The translations under genes were made by a program, and so were the position numbers. 64,000 nucleotides of DNA from Porites lobata (Eukaryota > Cnidaria > Anthozoa > Scleractinia > Poritidae): positions 2,417,501 to 2,481,500 of the forward strand of contig CALNXK010000032.1 in the NCBI GenBank assembly GCA_942486035.1, given 5' to 3'. Shown piece after piece: positions 10,643 through 23,457 of this stretch. How positions within the stretch are numbered: the stretch's first letter is position 1; the number at the start of each line of letters is the position of its first letter. The notes below the pieces were generated by a model. The model made no database searches, had not been told where the DNA came from, and was given only the letters and a program-made list of their open reading frames with translations.

Positions 10643-13112
10643 TCAATCGATCACATTCTTCAGACGTACGCCACCAACACAGCGATAAGCGATACCGTAT
10701 TTTAGCCCTAGTAAAATTATTATAATAGGATCAAACTGACTGAAGCTTGAACCTACTTGTTGCTGGACCTGCGGATCACCAAGTTCCAATTCAGCATACA
10801 GAGGCTCAAGTTCGCGGTCAGCGGCGTTTGAATTCCGGCAACAGTTGGAGGCAAAAAAAAACCGGTAGGTTTTCTGGGTGCCGTCAATATCTCCCCGTAC
10901 TACGCGCCATGGATCCAGAGGACTTCCAGTAGAAATACGAGGGTACATCTCCTTAAAAGCCTTGTAAGCTTTGATATAGTGCCATTTATCACCGACTGCC
11001 CAGTTTTTTCCGTTGTAACCTGAAGAAAAAGTGAAATTAGAGTCGGTGATTTTCGGCGATTGATAAATAGAGGCAATTGCTCAAGTCTTATTGGTAAGCG
11101 CAGCAAACACGCGTAGTACAATAATACGAACATTGACAAGATTTCGCCCGTTCAAAATACGCCTGCACTGCAGGCTAGGATTTGTTCACTGTTAAACCCG
11201 TTAAAAAGAAACAGTTATCTCGTATTCTCATCATATCTCCATAAATACTAGCACAGCCTACTGCTACCAGCTAGGATACAAAAACCTTACTATAAACTCA
11301 CCCTGGAATAGCTTTTCTACTGTCTTCCTTCCTATCATTTCTGGAACCCCATTATGGTACAATGTAACTCTATCTTGTTCGGTACCATATTCAGCTGTCA
11401 TCGGATCGTCGTCGATATCAGCGTCTTCGCATAATTTTCCCCCAATGTGTTTTATGAATGCTATCTTAGCGCTTAAGGCCTCTCTTCTTTCAAAACTGTA
11501 ATGATCTGAACAAGATGGTTAATGATAAGATGAGTGAGGTCCATAACCTTCTTATTGTGTTCTACTTTTAAATGACGATTGTGGTAACTACTTCTTTTCA
11601 GTTTACCCTGTAACAACAACTCTGATCTCAGTGGTATACTTCTTTGCCAGGATCCAACAATAGATTCTTTGGTTTTGCGTTACGGGCTAAGAAATCGAAA
11701 ACCGAAAATACGAAAATGAGATCCTTAAGTGTGGCGAGCCTCATCGGTGAAACCGCTTTCCCACACAATCTATTTTGTTCTGACCTGTCTAAAGAACCGC
11801 ATGGATCGAATCCTAGAAATCCAGATTAGGATTCAAAATCCAATTTTTGGATGAGATCAAAGAAACGCAAAGCGTGGTTTTAGATCTGGATTTTGATTTT
11901 CCTAAAGAAACGCTTCCTTAATTCCAGGCTATATATTTTCAGTCCAACAAGGAAGAGAAGAAAAACTCTGACAATGACCATCGCGACCAGTGCCGCTGTA
12001 TTTTCTTTTTCAGTTTTTGAAGCAAGGACCAGCTTACTGAAAAGAAGCATCGGATCCTAATAAAGGATCTCATCAGTAATAAGTGAAAATATAAAACAAA
12101 AGAAGCAAGGCTGATTTTACAGTCGGGATTATATATATATTTTTACCAATATTTCGGAAAGCACGGCCTTCCTTTTTCAGGGTCTTTTTGTAGTAGTTTT
12201 AGCAGATAGTATTTTTATTAGCTGGTTATAGTTTTTTAGAAGACCGCGTATTTCATTTAGGATATCTCTTTCAATATTGTAAAGTTTTTATAATTATAAT
12301 GACAATAAAAGCCTGTTTTACCAATTCAGGTTTTGCCAATTCAGACTGCGTCACTCGTTTGACCTCACAACTTGCACGCTTTCTCGACAACTCCTAGAGA
12401 AGGCTCGACTACTTAAACGGTGATCGCTTTGGTTACAAAAAGTTATCTTAACTGCCATCCATCACTTACTTTCCATCAGAAGATTATCCTTAAAGTAGCA
12501 GTTCTTCCACACTACTAATGCCGTTCCTAAAGTAACAAGACCTCCAAATATTATCCATGCCAGAACTTGCGCTTCACTTTTGCAGTGCTCGATCTTTCTT
12601 TTTCTCTCGAATATTTGTTGGTCAGTTAAAACTGTTTGGTTGTGTATTGGTGTAAATGGCCCAAGTTTGGCGCAGATATAATAATCTTCTTCCCGAAATG
12701 CAACTATCAGCCAAACTGCTGGCCCAACACAAGCCTTGAGTAAACTTGGCAAAACCCGTGCAACAATATCTCCTCGTCTTATGTACCGCTTCACAAACAT
12801 TCTCGACGTAAAATTCCAGATTTCACCAACTACTAGCAAGTTTAAACAGAACAATACAAGAACAGGAGCAAATAAGAAAGTGAAGCCATATTGTTGGTAA
12901 TTCTTATCCGGGCAATGGAATGCTTTGGCGTTAAGAAGTTGTTGAAGTTGGTAAGTCGATATCGCAACGATAAGATTTCGAAGCGTTTTGTTGTTGTTTT
13001 GTATGAAGTTGAAAGCTGTGCTGAGTCTGAAAGGATTTCCAGCTGGAAGTTTATATCCATTCAAAAACGTCCGAAATTTACAAAACAAAGTTTTCTTCTT
13101 CTTTTTGCCCAT
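10643..13112 (-). CDS. Calcium homeostasis modulator (CALHM) family channel, copy A
   Basis: Three exons: 12470-13112, 11302-11505 and 10643-11019 (TGA at 10643-10645), 407 aa; phases 1 and 1, all GT-AG. The ATG at 13112 is preceded in frame by a TGA. Exon 1 carries the four-TM core: TM1 within TLRNLIVAISTYQLQQLLNA, then HCPDKNYQQYGFTFLFAPVL opening TM2, the segment PSLLKACVGPAVWLIVAF (TM3), an extracellular EEDYYICAKL and TM4 VLAWIIFGGLVTLGTALVVW. The tail (exons 2-3) has FERREALSA and YPRISTGSPLDPW, both shared with copy B. CALHM proteins are large-pore plasma-membrane channels (ATP and ion release) opened by voltage or low external calcium. Only one Cys lies in the first extracellular loop where CALHM1 has a CxC pair. 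The C-terminal extension after the shared block differs from copy B. Family call is firm; subtype and permeability are unknown. Confidence 0.85.
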
Positions 13113-13458
13113 ATCTCAAACTTAGTGCCAATGATAATCTCTTATGTTTATTAGTGCTATGATTGTTGCGGTTCATCGCCGTCAGTGCACGAGCAGGTTT
13201 TGTTATTATTATTTCATAATGTATTCAAAATAGCTTCATTTCATTTAGTTCTTTTGAATATTCAACGGTGTTTAATATTCCGAGGAGCGTTACTAGCGTT
13301 GCGTGATGAGATAACTGTAGTTTATAGACTAGGAGAGGAACGGATAGTTTGTTTTAAAAATATTTACCATCTCTCCTTTTTTATTTTTTCCTACTTTTTC
13401 TGCTTTCTAAGCTATTTCTTCCTTCCCCTCTATTTTCCCTCTTTCTCCCTTGTTTGTA

Positions 13459-13620
13459 TAGGTAACAGCATGATTTGTAGTGATATTTGGCACAAATACC
13501 ACGAGTGATATTTCGAAATTGTTATACGTAATTTCACTGGCTGTTAAGCGAGTGAAATTTGAGACAATTTTGAGATATCACAAGTGGTATTTATACCAAA
13601 TATCACATGCAAATCTACAA
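13459..13620. repeat. Palindromic MITE, copy 1
   Basis: Long imperfect palindrome with arms ACAGCATGATTTGTAGTGAT...GCACAAATACCAC and GTGGTATTTATACCAAATAT; a close relative is at 43877-44036. The right end is degraded. Confidence 0.75.
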
Positions 13621-13782
13621 TTACACCTTATAAAGCATATTCTTCCAATCCGTCTGTTAACGTTGACGATTGTACAACTTCCTATAGTGGCACTCTATAG
13701 GAGCTTATGAAATTTGAGAGAATCACACGATAACGGGACCCAGCTGTTAAGTACAGGTAGGATTCTGACAAGCCTTTTATTT

Positions 13783-13863
13783 CAACCTCGTCCCCAGGGC
13801 TTTTCCCTTAAAAAGTGGGTGGGCCACCCATTTTTTAATGGAAAAGCCCTGGGGACGAGGTTG
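13783..13863. repeat. Palindromic MITE, AACCTCGTCCCCAGGG family
   Basis: CAACCTCGTCCCCAGGGC... faces ...GCCCTGGGGACGAGGTTG, with TTTTCC/GGAAAA extending the stem and an inner GGTGGGCCACCC. Same family as 62410-62477. Confidence 0.8.
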
Positions 13864-13957
13864 CTATAATTAACTTAATATCACAATCAGCCTCATCCTA
13901 TAATATTTCCCGTATTATCTACGGTGCACGAATGAGTGGCCTCATTCGTACACCTTA

Positions 13958-14003
13958 GATAAGATAAGCCGTGAACTCATTCGAGTTCACGGCTTATCTT
14001 ATC
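13958..14003. repeat. Perfect 21-bp-arm hairpin
   Basis: Arms at 13958-13978 and 13983-14003 are perfectly complementary (GATAAGATAAGCCG... / ...CGGCTTATCTTATC) with a 4-base loop ATTC. A second small hairpin, CGAATGAG-TGGC-CTCATTCG, lies just before it, suggesting a decayed palindromic repeat. Confidence 0.8.
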
Positions 14004-14345
14004 CCGAGGGACCACCTGTCTTCTGAACCCGTACGGAAACCGCATAAAGCTGCAATCAACTACGGACATCGTGATATTTAAGGTGTTTCCACTGGATCTT
14101 TTTTTTTAGCAACAAGTATTGAGGCGGCTATTTGAGGAACAAGTACCCTTGAATCATTTTGGAAAAAAAATTCTTGTTTCGAGAAATACTGTAGCAAGTA
14201 ACATAGGCAATGGCGTCATTACGTTACTATGACAACTCTTCTGTCAATATAAAACTGCCCACAAGAAAAGCATTGAGTGATATAGTTGTGGTGGTCTTTT
14301 GTCCCGTTTCCTTATTAATGTCGCTCAAACTTGGAAGGTATTGCT

Positions 14346-14560
14346 CCTAAACAATTTAGTCGAGCCACCTTAAGCGCGATATATAACAAGCAACTGACAG
14401 CGGTCTTGTCGATACTAGATATGAGAAAAGCTTTTGATACAGTACTAACCACGAAATACTGCTGTCTAAACTAAGATATGTTGACAAGTCTTTCCCACTC
14501 AGTGTCCCCGGGTACCAGGTGATGATGACACTGGGACGCAAGAGACCTAGCGTTTTCTTG
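14346..14560 (+). mobile_element. LINE reverse-transcriptase fragment
   Basis: The plus strand reads LDMRKAFDTV, then after a frameshift an LLSKLRYVDKS-like segment: the LINE motif D-x-x-KAFDTV-x-H-x-x-LLxKL. Stops and frameshifts show it is dead. It lies between the two CALHM genes. Confidence 0.5.
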
Positions 14561-15706
14561 GGGCTCTTCTAATCCTAAAAGCCAGTTGGTTCGATACCCT
14601 AACCGTGAAACAATGGGAAATAAGAATAAAAGATGATGTGTTGTCGTGTTATTGTTTTATGCGACCAATGAGGAAACACCTTACTAGTAGCTGCTAGATT
14701 ACTGTTTCTTGGACACTAACTTATTTCAAGTTCAGCTCAGTTTGATGTTTGTTATGTTTTTTAAAATTGTTTCTATAATTTACTTCCTTTATAGCTTCTA
14801 ACTGTCTCCATAAAAAAATGTTTAATCAATAATTTGTTCCTTAGTTAGCTAGGTTAAACGAATTTACATATCCTAGTAATCTTAGTGATTGTAATTTTTT
14901 GTATTCGTTAGATGGTTTCTGTTTCTACAGGTCTCTTTATGACCAGCTGTTAGCTATTTAAATAGATGTCTCTGTTGAAAGATTGTACTAAATATATAAC
15001 TGTGTACAAAAACGATGGAATAAAATACTCAAGAAATTATTTCGCTTTTTCCCAGGGTGAAATCTCAGCTGAGACCACTCCACAAGTATTGAGAAGGTGC
15101 ATTTTAGCATTTATTTCAGGGGGCACCCAACGAGAATATAGTTCAAAACCACTTAAACATAGCATTGATGAACGTATTTTAGTTTTTAAACGGTAGATAT
15201 AGGGATGTTTTTATCTTCTAAAAATTTTTCATCTGTTCGGATTTCTTAGCTGAAAGTCTAGTGATCGGAACATTATAGAGATCAAAACGAAAATTTCGAA
15301 AATTTCAGCCAGAAAAAAGGCTCCCGAACATTCTAGGTGACCTTTTTAGGGTACAAAATCGTTAAAAATGGGCAATTATACCATTTTTGATATGTTCGAA
15401 AATCGTAAGAGAAGCAGGCAAGCAAGAAATTTTACAACAAATGTTCCGAAAATTCTAGATTTCAAATCGTCTTCCGGACGGATCATTTTCCGAAAATTGA
15501 CGTTGCGTGCCCCTGTTTATTTTATCACCGATGACAGACATCAGAATGAATTATTCGTGATTGCATGGAACCTTTTTGGAGGAAATCATCTTTAAGTTAC
15601 GGAGCCGTTAGGTATAAACTGATTTCCAGAACTTTTTCTCTGTAAAAGTTAATGGAAGTGAAGTTCATAAAAAAGATTTGATTTAGAAGTAGCAGATTTT
15701 GATTGT

Positions 15707-18556
15707 TTATACTATAGATTCTTCTTCATCATCTGGCTCAGAAGGTCTTCCGATCAGTTGGGTCACCGCCGTTGGCTGTAAGGGCTTCAGTTCGTCCCTG
15801 CAGCTCACACTGTAGGTCCTTTTACCATGGTGATCTCCTTCGACCATTCTCCAAGGGTCGAATGGGCTTCCAGTGGAAATACGAGGGTACATGTTCTTGA
15901 AATCTTCGTAAGCCCTGGTGTAATACCAGCCGCCACCCTTGCTCCATTTGTCACCTTCATAACCTTTAACGAAATCATAACATGTCAGACAACACTGGCT
16001 GGAGTAGTTGGTCGATTAATACTGTTCCAATCCTTGGAGAACATTGCCCTCCTCGGGTAAATCTCTCCTTGTAACACCGAAATATAAACTTAAAACATAC
16101 GGGCAAAGGGCCTTTTCTTGTGCTGCCCCTGAACTGTGGAACACTCTTCCAGAAGATCTAAGATGTTGCAATTCACTGACTGTTTTTAAATCTTAGTTGA
16201 AGACATTTCTTTTAGGCGTTATTTTATTTGGTAGCTTCAGTTTTTAATTAATTAGTTTGAATGAGAGCTTTTATTATTTTAATTGTAATATTGTAAAGTG
16301 CTGTTGAATTTCTAGAAACAGCGCTATATAAGCTTATATTATTATTATTATTATTATGATTATTATGATGATTATTATTATTAATGTGCTAACCAGAAGC
16401 GGATTGGTTCTTTTCACAGAAGATTCTTTTGTTTCACTCGTTACAAATTTGTACAACAAAAAAGGAATGTTTCTAAACAGTGCTTTATCCTATAACGTTA
16501 GCGAAAAAATTACTGGTAAACGACAAAATCACAGCTTTCTGTCCAACAAATATACCTGCCAAGTGTTTATCATTGTATTCGCTGTAATATTTATACCTTC
16601 TTTTTATATCTTCCTATTTTTATGCTTTACTCAACTTGCTGGTATCTCCTATTGTTAGAATTTTGATAAATTTCACGACTCAGCTCCCTTAACAAAGTGC
16701 TGTTAGGAGAAAAGGAGGAAACGTGGAACAAATTTTCAAAGGAAACCGATGAGGGAACAAAGAGAAAGGTTCCCACTCTACTGCCATTTTCTTTCTTTTG
16801 TCTCTGTGTGGACGTCCTCGGAAATACTTTTAGTTCTAAAAGTATGTATTAAAACGGGAAAGGTTTGACTCAAGGTTACAGCACACATGGAGGCTCCGGG
16901 TAATCGGCTCCCGGTACTGGTCAGACTGTTTCACTCTTGCCAGTGCTCAGTTATTTTCTCATTTCCTGATTAATCTGAGGGTGTAGCCATGCCAAGCTCT
17001 TTCACTCTCACCTTCAAATAATTTCTCAACTGTTTTCTTTCCTCTCTTTTCAGGAATGCCATCATCATAAAGTGTAACCTTTTCCTCTTTGCTGCCGTAC
17101 TCGGACGTCTTTGGGTCGTTGTCGAGTTTAGCATCCTTTAGTGAACCACCCATATGTTCTGTGAATGTTTTCATTGCGCTTAGGGCCTCTCGTCTTTCAT
17201 AGGCATAGAGATCTGGAAACCAGAAAATAAAGCATTCAGTTTTATCTAGGAAAACGTAGTTTGCTTATAAATGTTGAAATTCATAGTCATCAATATACAA
17301 TGGTCACTATTTGGTTTCGATCCTTTTTTAAAGAAGGATTATGCCAATCTTCACCTCGTACAAATACCGTAAAGTTTCGATTATAAGACCCCCCCACATA
17401 TAAGCCCCCCAGCTGTATGTCCTCCACTTATAAGGCCCCCACTTACAAGTCCCCCCCCCTCCCCCCCCACTTAAAAAAGTATTTTGATCAGCACTGTCAC
17501 ATAACTTGTTATGAAACTCTTTTTTTCGTCTGGTTGTAAGCCCCTCCCCCACCCCACTTTATTTATGAGCCTTCCTAAAACCATTTACGAAGTTATATAA
17601 GCCCAGGGCTTATAAGCGAAAGTTTACGGTATGTTAACTCGTCACTTATAAAGAATATTCTTTTCAATTTTCCGCGTTGTTCTCTGATTTAGGACATTTG
17701 TTATTTCAAAACGAAAGCTAGAATCACTTACGAAAGGCATTAACTCGAAACGCCAGCTTTTAAACATCATTTTTCATTGACCACACGATCTTGACCTTAT
17801 CAAATTATCAAACCAAATTTCCTATTTAATGTTAGTATCAATTTTAGCACTTTATTTTCGAAATTTTTGTTGATTTTTATACTTACTTTCCATAAGAAGA
17901 TTGTCTTTAAGATAGCAGTTCTTCAACACTATCATTGCTGTACCCAGAATGACAATCGCGACGAGAACACCCCAAGCCAAGACATGTGATTGACTTTTAT
18001 ATTCAACGACTTTCTGCTCGCTTGTTCTGTTGCCTCTTGAAGGTAAGGATCCAAGCTTGGCACAGAGGTAATAATCTTCTTCCAGAAATGCCACAATTAG
18101 CCATACAGCCGGCCCAACAAAAGCCTTGAGTAAACTTGGCAAAACTCGAGCGACGCGATCTCCTCTCCTTCTATAGCGTTTGATGCACATTCTGGACGAC
18201 AGTTTCCAGATCTCGCCAATAACTAACAAATTCAAGCAGAAGAGAATAACAACTGGAGCGAACAAGAACGCGTAGCCATACTGTTTGTAATTCTCTTCCG
18301 GGCAGTTAAATGCTTTGGCGTTGAGAAGTCGTTCGAGGCCGTAAGTTGATACCGCCACAATAAGGTTCCTAAGTGTTACGGAGTTGCTTTGAATTAAGCC
18401 AAAAGTCTTGCTAAATCTGGTCTTTTTTTCACCCGTAAACATCCATTGCTTCCATGAATTTAAGATCTTTGATTTGTCTTGCTTTTCTTCCAGGTTTGAT
18501 TTCTCTGTGTCGTCTGTAATTCTTACGACTACATCTCCCTTTTCAACAGCAGCCAT
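15707..18556 (-). CDS. Calcium homeostasis modulator (CALHM) family channel, copy B
   Basis: Three exons: 17887-18556, 17012-17212 and 15707-15963 (stop at 15707-15709), 375 aa, with the same exon phases as copy A. The in-frame codon at 18586 is TTG, so the ATG at 18556 (MAAVEKGDVVVRI) is taken as the start. TM1 lies in TLRNLIVAVSTYGLERLLNA, followed by NCPEENYKQYGYAFLFAPVV (TM2), PSLLKAFVGPAVWLIVAF (TM3) and VLAWGVLVAIVILGTAMIVL (TM4). The cytosolic tail has YERREALSA, the acidic block KLDNDPKTSEYGSKEE and YPRISTGSPFDPW, ending in an acidic DDEEESIV. Visible extracellular cysteines are one in NCP and one in YYLCAKL, enough for one disulfide. It sits 2.6 kb upstream of copy A in the same orientation, a head-to-tail duplicate. 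A plasma-membrane large-pore channel is inferred from the family. Confidence 0.85.
16060..16385 (+). mobile_element. LINE 3' end with microsatellite tail
   Basis: Translates as GQRAFSCAAPELWNTLPEDL followed by a basic stretch, the usual C-terminus of cnidarian non-LTR elements. The 3' UTR has TTGTAAAGTGCTG and CAGCGCTATATAAGC, ending in (ATT)n. 5'-truncated; inside an intron of CALHM copy B. Confidence 0.7.
17365..17631. repeat. MITE of the TACCGTAAA family, copy 1
   Basis: TACCGTAAAGTTTCGATTATAAG at the left faces CTTATAAGCGAAAGTTTACGGTA at the right. The interior is runs of CCCC with TATAAGCCCCC motifs. The related copy at 58901 keeps the same left end. Confidence 0.75.
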
Positions 18557-20800
18557 AATTATCAGAAATTTACAATTGTGTCTCAAGAAAAACTACACAT
18601 CCAAAGTCAAAGAGCTTGTTTTGTCCTGTTATCTTTGAACATCAACTTGTTAAATTTATACCACTTCGAATTCCCTTACGTTCTCACACTCCTCTGTCAT
18701 TTGACTAAAAATGATATGCCTTTCGGTTTCTACTGAATACGTTATTGCACTGTTTATAAGAAAAAAATAGAATATATTTAATCTAACAATCACTGGATAT
18801 GACGGGTCAGCGATCGATATTTGAATGTAACCTCGATACTGAATAGCTCTTGTGTTTGAAATGAGTACAACTTTGTAACGTTAACTGGACTTGCTTGATA
18901 AAGAATAAATAAAATAGGTTGCCATCAACGCAATATTTGTCGCGTCTTCTTAATAACTATTTCGAAAATTTACCCAACGTGTATATTTCTATATTTTTCA
19001 CCTCGTTACTTGTAATACGTCAGCCGAGAATAACATTCCTTTTTTATGAACTAAATGTGGCTATAAAATCTCTTGTCGTTCATTTCTAAAATTGCCACAT
19101 CTGTCTCGAAGTGCAATTGTCATAAATAGCTTTACTTTAAAGAAACCAGAAGTAAAACTAAGAAATTTTATTCTACCCCCCCCCCACCTTCCCCACCATT
19201 TTACACGGCCACCCCGTCATGCGGCTAAATTTTGCTGGGCCACATAAGCGGGGTTTCTGACTGTTGAATAAATGAGAGCAATTTATCAAATAAGGAGATC
19301 AGTAATTCTCTTAGGAGAGGAAGTACTGACACTCTCTCAATATTGGGACTTTTTTATGTCGGTGCTCTGATGGTAGGGAAAACCAATATCTTGTTTATAT
19401 GGATATAGAACGCGTGATCAGTATTATCTTAATATTTCGGTATAACAGTCTTAAATAAGGAAAGCCTCCTGGAGAGGTAAGGAAAGTGCTGTGTTTTGAA
19501 GATTAATTTTAACAAACGAAATCTGATGTTAAAGAACTGAAATTTGATCACCTGAAAGAGTTTTTGTTAAGATTTCAAAATATATGCAAATTGCCAAATA
19601 ATATAAATTCTTTGAAATTTACTTGGCCTCTATAGCTGGTTGATTCATTCCATTTATAAAATTCACTATTTTTTGTAGCTATAAACAGTGAAATAAAACT
19701 GGCGTCAATTCAATAGAGTGATAGATTAGTACTGAGTACAGGTAAAAATATTGTTGTTGTTGTTTTTTTAAATCATACCACATTTTTGCACTGATCTACA
19801 TGAACTGCAATTTCTTCACAACTGTAGTCTTAAAATACAACCTAAGACATAAACCGGCTTTAAACTTTAACTCGAGTGTAGTCCAATGTCTGAAAACGTT
19901 CTCTTATTCACGAATACACTCACCCGAACAACCATATTCATCCCGCTTATGACATGACTCCAGTCCTAGATACAGTCAAACACGCTTTACTTTACGGACA
20001 CTCGCTTGATATGGACACTTTTTACGGACAGTTTGCTTTGTCCCTGGGAAAAGAAAACCTTGACTTTTGCTCTAAATTCAACCCCCTTTATACGGACATC
20101 CCGTTAATACTGACACTTTCTATTGTCCGTATCAACTGGATTTGACTCGTCCTAAGTTTATTCAAACTGGTAGTTCCTACACTAGACAAGCCTTTGAGAT
20201 CATCGTAACAAACAATAGGAATGTTTGAGTTGTCGCATTTCAGTTCTGTAAACTGTTCCAGTCTGTGTCAAGGATTAAAATGAGTAGTGACATTTCCAGA
20301 ACATTGATCTCCACTTTTAGGGAAAATGATTCCAACCTAATTTCAGTTTCTAACCTTGAAGTTTGGAATAAGACAATGGATAGAAAACAATGAAACCCGT
20401 GCGGAAGTGAAGCCTGTGACGCTTTTATTTATAGAAGGTAACATTTGACGGTTATGATCTGAACTGATAAACTTAGGTTGTGGCCCTCTGTTAACATAAA
20501 TTCAATAAAATACATATATATAATTATATAAAAAATCACAATGTCATTATAAAAAGATAAAAAATTTACTTACGTGACTGCTGTAGTAGACACAATTTAA
20601 AACCAAGCAAAAATAGTATTTGCAAACTATATAGAGTCTCATTTTAAAAATTTTAACTAGTACTTAAAAAAACTATTAACTATCAGGGTGATGGGCTCCT
20701 GTAACTATTTAAAACAAGTAAAAGTAAAATGAAAATTTTACTGACTTAATAGAAAAGGCTACATAACTATTTAAAAGATATTCAAAATTTCCTGCCTCTC
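18557..20800. other. Gene-free stretch upstream of CALHM copy B
   Basis: AT-rich DNA. Positions 19960-20150 carry repeated TTTACGGACA and CGGACAC motifs typical of decayed DNA-transposon ends. No exon with splice sites or family similarity was found. Confidence 0.5.
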
Positions 20801-20809
20801 TTTGCTTAG

Positions 20810-20890
20810 TAATTAAATTGTTTTACAATTTCTTTTTAAAGGATTTAACATTTTCAACTTTCTTTAGATCAGCGCGGACAGTTCGTTCCA
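20810..20890 (-). mobile_element. Possible LINE C-terminal scrap
   Basis: The minus strand reads RTVRADLKKVENVKSFKKKL and a stop, like the final conserved stretch (...vnaFKkkL) of LINE ORF2 proteins. Too short for certainty. Confidence 0.3.
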
Positions 20891-22210
20891 ATTTCTAATC
20901 GTCCTCCCTCTAAAAGCCCGGCCTCCTTCTGAGTTTTTCTTAAAAATGGGTCATTAAAAATTTATATTTGAAAAACGAGTGGATCTGTTCTGAATCTTAG
21001 AATTTGTCTTTAATATAGATTAATGTAATCTGGAGTTGTACCCTCTAGTCTCTAGAGGCTATAGAACATCTATTTATATATGCCTCAATAAAAAATGGAA
21101 TCCAGTTAAGTTTACAGAACATAGTTAACAGCGAGATAGAAAATTAATGTGTGACTTTGCTTGATACGCGCACTATCATGTTGATATCAGTTTTTTTTTC
21201 TAAGACCTTTGACTCCATCGGATTAAGCACGCTGTAAACAGGTACTGTTAATGCGTTTGGCTTAAAGGCTTTCCTTTGCTGAATGATGTTTTTTGTGTTA
21301 AAAGTAAAAAAAAACTTCAAAATACTTGATACATTTAATGAATTGTTGTCAATGTTAGAGAGGCTTTCAATTAAAATCGTCCATCGTGTATTGAAAACAG
21401 TCATAACTGATTACAGAAAATAGGTATATTTCTTCGACCGGCTGAGCTGATAAATCACTTAAATCCCAACATATTTTTATGTTTCTATGTTTTTGGTCAT
21501 TCCCTTTGTTGGTCTGAAAAGATATTTTGTTTAGAAGATGTGGGGATTTTGCACAGTACTAGGATGAAAATACGCATTTTCGAGCCCTTTTCCGCCTACG
21601 GCAAAGTGGGTGTAAATCAAAAATATTTATTAAATATGAGTTGCTTTTGAAGGACAATAATTGTGTACTTTACATCTTTTAAGGACCAATTTAATCCTGG
21701 GAAGTGAAAAAAATCGTTGAAAGTGAAAAACTTTGTAGTGGTAAACTCGGAAATATGCGCTATTTTTACTCTTTGTCACTGCAAAAATTGGCCGCCGGGC
21801 GCTGAAGTGATTTTCCTCCCGAAAAATTTTATTTTGAAATATTTCCAAAAACTAATACGGTTTCACTTAATTACTTTACTATCAAGATATATTCCTGGGC
21901 AAAATTTAAAGGAAACTGATTTTCCGACCCGAAACGCAGTGGACCGGTTTTAGAGAGACTCTCTCTTAAATTTCTCAAAGAATTGATTTTGGCAGGTCAG
22001 GTGTCGCAGGTCTTTAATGTGACGATTTTTTTACAATCGCAAAAAACGCGAAATTAAGTAGCAATAAGGTTATTCATCTACAGTGTGTGCTTCGAAGCTA
22101 AGATCTTTGTCAATAATTAAACAAAGTATAAACTTTTGATGCGATATTTAGTCGATATTTGTGGCGTTAAGGTGTAGTTGTAAGCTTGCTGTTTCCGCAC
22201 AAAGCTTACG

Positions 22211-22500
22211 TTGTAACCTTTTACCCGTAGCAGGTAATGCTTTTGATGTTCATTTTGTTTTCAGTTGACCATTTCTCGATATTCTCCAAGTCATTAGAAA
22301 GAGCCCTAGTTAAAGAAGTGATATTATTCCAGTTTGCATTTAAGGACAGGGTGGTATAGTCAGAATATATATCAATGGTTGAGTTGTTCAAATGTAAAGG
22401 CATATCATCCACAAATAGGAGAAAATAAAGTGGACCGAAGATAGATCCCTGCGGTACCCCTAAAGAGTAGTGTAAAAACTTCTTAACAGAAAGGGTTGTC
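22211..22500 (-). mobile_element. LINE reverse-transcriptase fragment with broken active site
   Basis: Minus strand reads LGVPQGSIFGPLYFLLFVDDMPLHL and then TIDIYSDYTTLSLNANW, the palm-domain blocks GxPQGSxLGPLxF and Y-A-D-D-T. The catalytic YADD is YSDY here, so it is inactive even if expressed. Truncated at both ends. Confidence 0.85.
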
Positions 22501-23457
22501 GTATACCCACATGCTCAGACTCAGAAGTTATTTTTGCAGTCTGACGATTGAAATTTCCGCTTTGTCACGAACTGTGTCACGAACTGTGTCACAAAATTTG
22601 TCAAAATTCAAACACCAGGCTAACAGTTTTTCAAAGGTCATTTTTGTTGCTTCAAGCAACAAAAGTGAACTTTGAACGACCTATTTTATTTATGGTTATC
22701 CGACGTGTACATTGTATTAAGAATTGTCTCACGCTATTGTATGTGAAAGGGGTTCTAAAGCCTACACCGCCACAAGCTGCTCCCTCTGATGCATTTCAAA
22801 GCGGTCCAAACGGCTTCAAATTCCTGGAGACGAACTCATTACTTCGTGCATATTTTCTAAAAAATCTCTTTTGACCGACCGTGTCAACGTCACCAAGAAG
22901 CATAGTTTCATTTCATAACAGAGAAAGGTGGTGAAGCCATACTGCTCGTAAACGCATGTCCTCGGAGGATTACTTTTGTACAGTGCTACCATTTGCTCAT
23001 TATGCAAGAATTTAGACAATGATTGTTGAGAACGCACTTCTGCGGAGCAGGCTTAGAAACGTTTCGCGCGGAAGAACGTGACGTTCCTCCGTGCGAAACG
23101 TTCCCAGCGGCGAAGAGCGAGGAGAAACGGATGTTTTCGCAGGCTAGTTGAGAAACAGCCCGGACGGGAAACTAATCCCGACTGAAAAAGAAAAAAGAAA
23201 AAAGAGCAGGAGCCCATAACGGCCATTGACAAGAGAGAATACAACCTTTCATGAGAGAACTTGCATGTCTTATTTTTTCCAAATATTATTTACATAATCA
23301 CGACTCATATGGAATGTCAGAGCTCACAAAAGGATAAGCACCGTTTAAACCAAAATCAAAATGCTATTCATCTATAGTTCTCACTCTATAATTGAGAGAT
23401 AAACAACTGAAATTCTTAACTAATTAAACGTCTGCGTAGCAACTTTTGGCTGAGACT

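Noticed and set aside
17328..17552. Gly/Trp-rich frame (GGGGGGTCKWGPYKWRTYSW)
   Set aside because: Translation of the C-run interior of a MITE.
18556..18586. Earlier start for CALHM copy B
   Set aside because: The codon at 18586 is TTG; the first ATG in frame is at 18556.
22816..23037. Minus-strand frame with VYEQYGFTTFL, like the CALHM QYGFxFLFAP motif
   Set aside because: Only that short motif matches; sequence on both sides does not align with the CALHM genes, so a pseudogene cannot be claimed.
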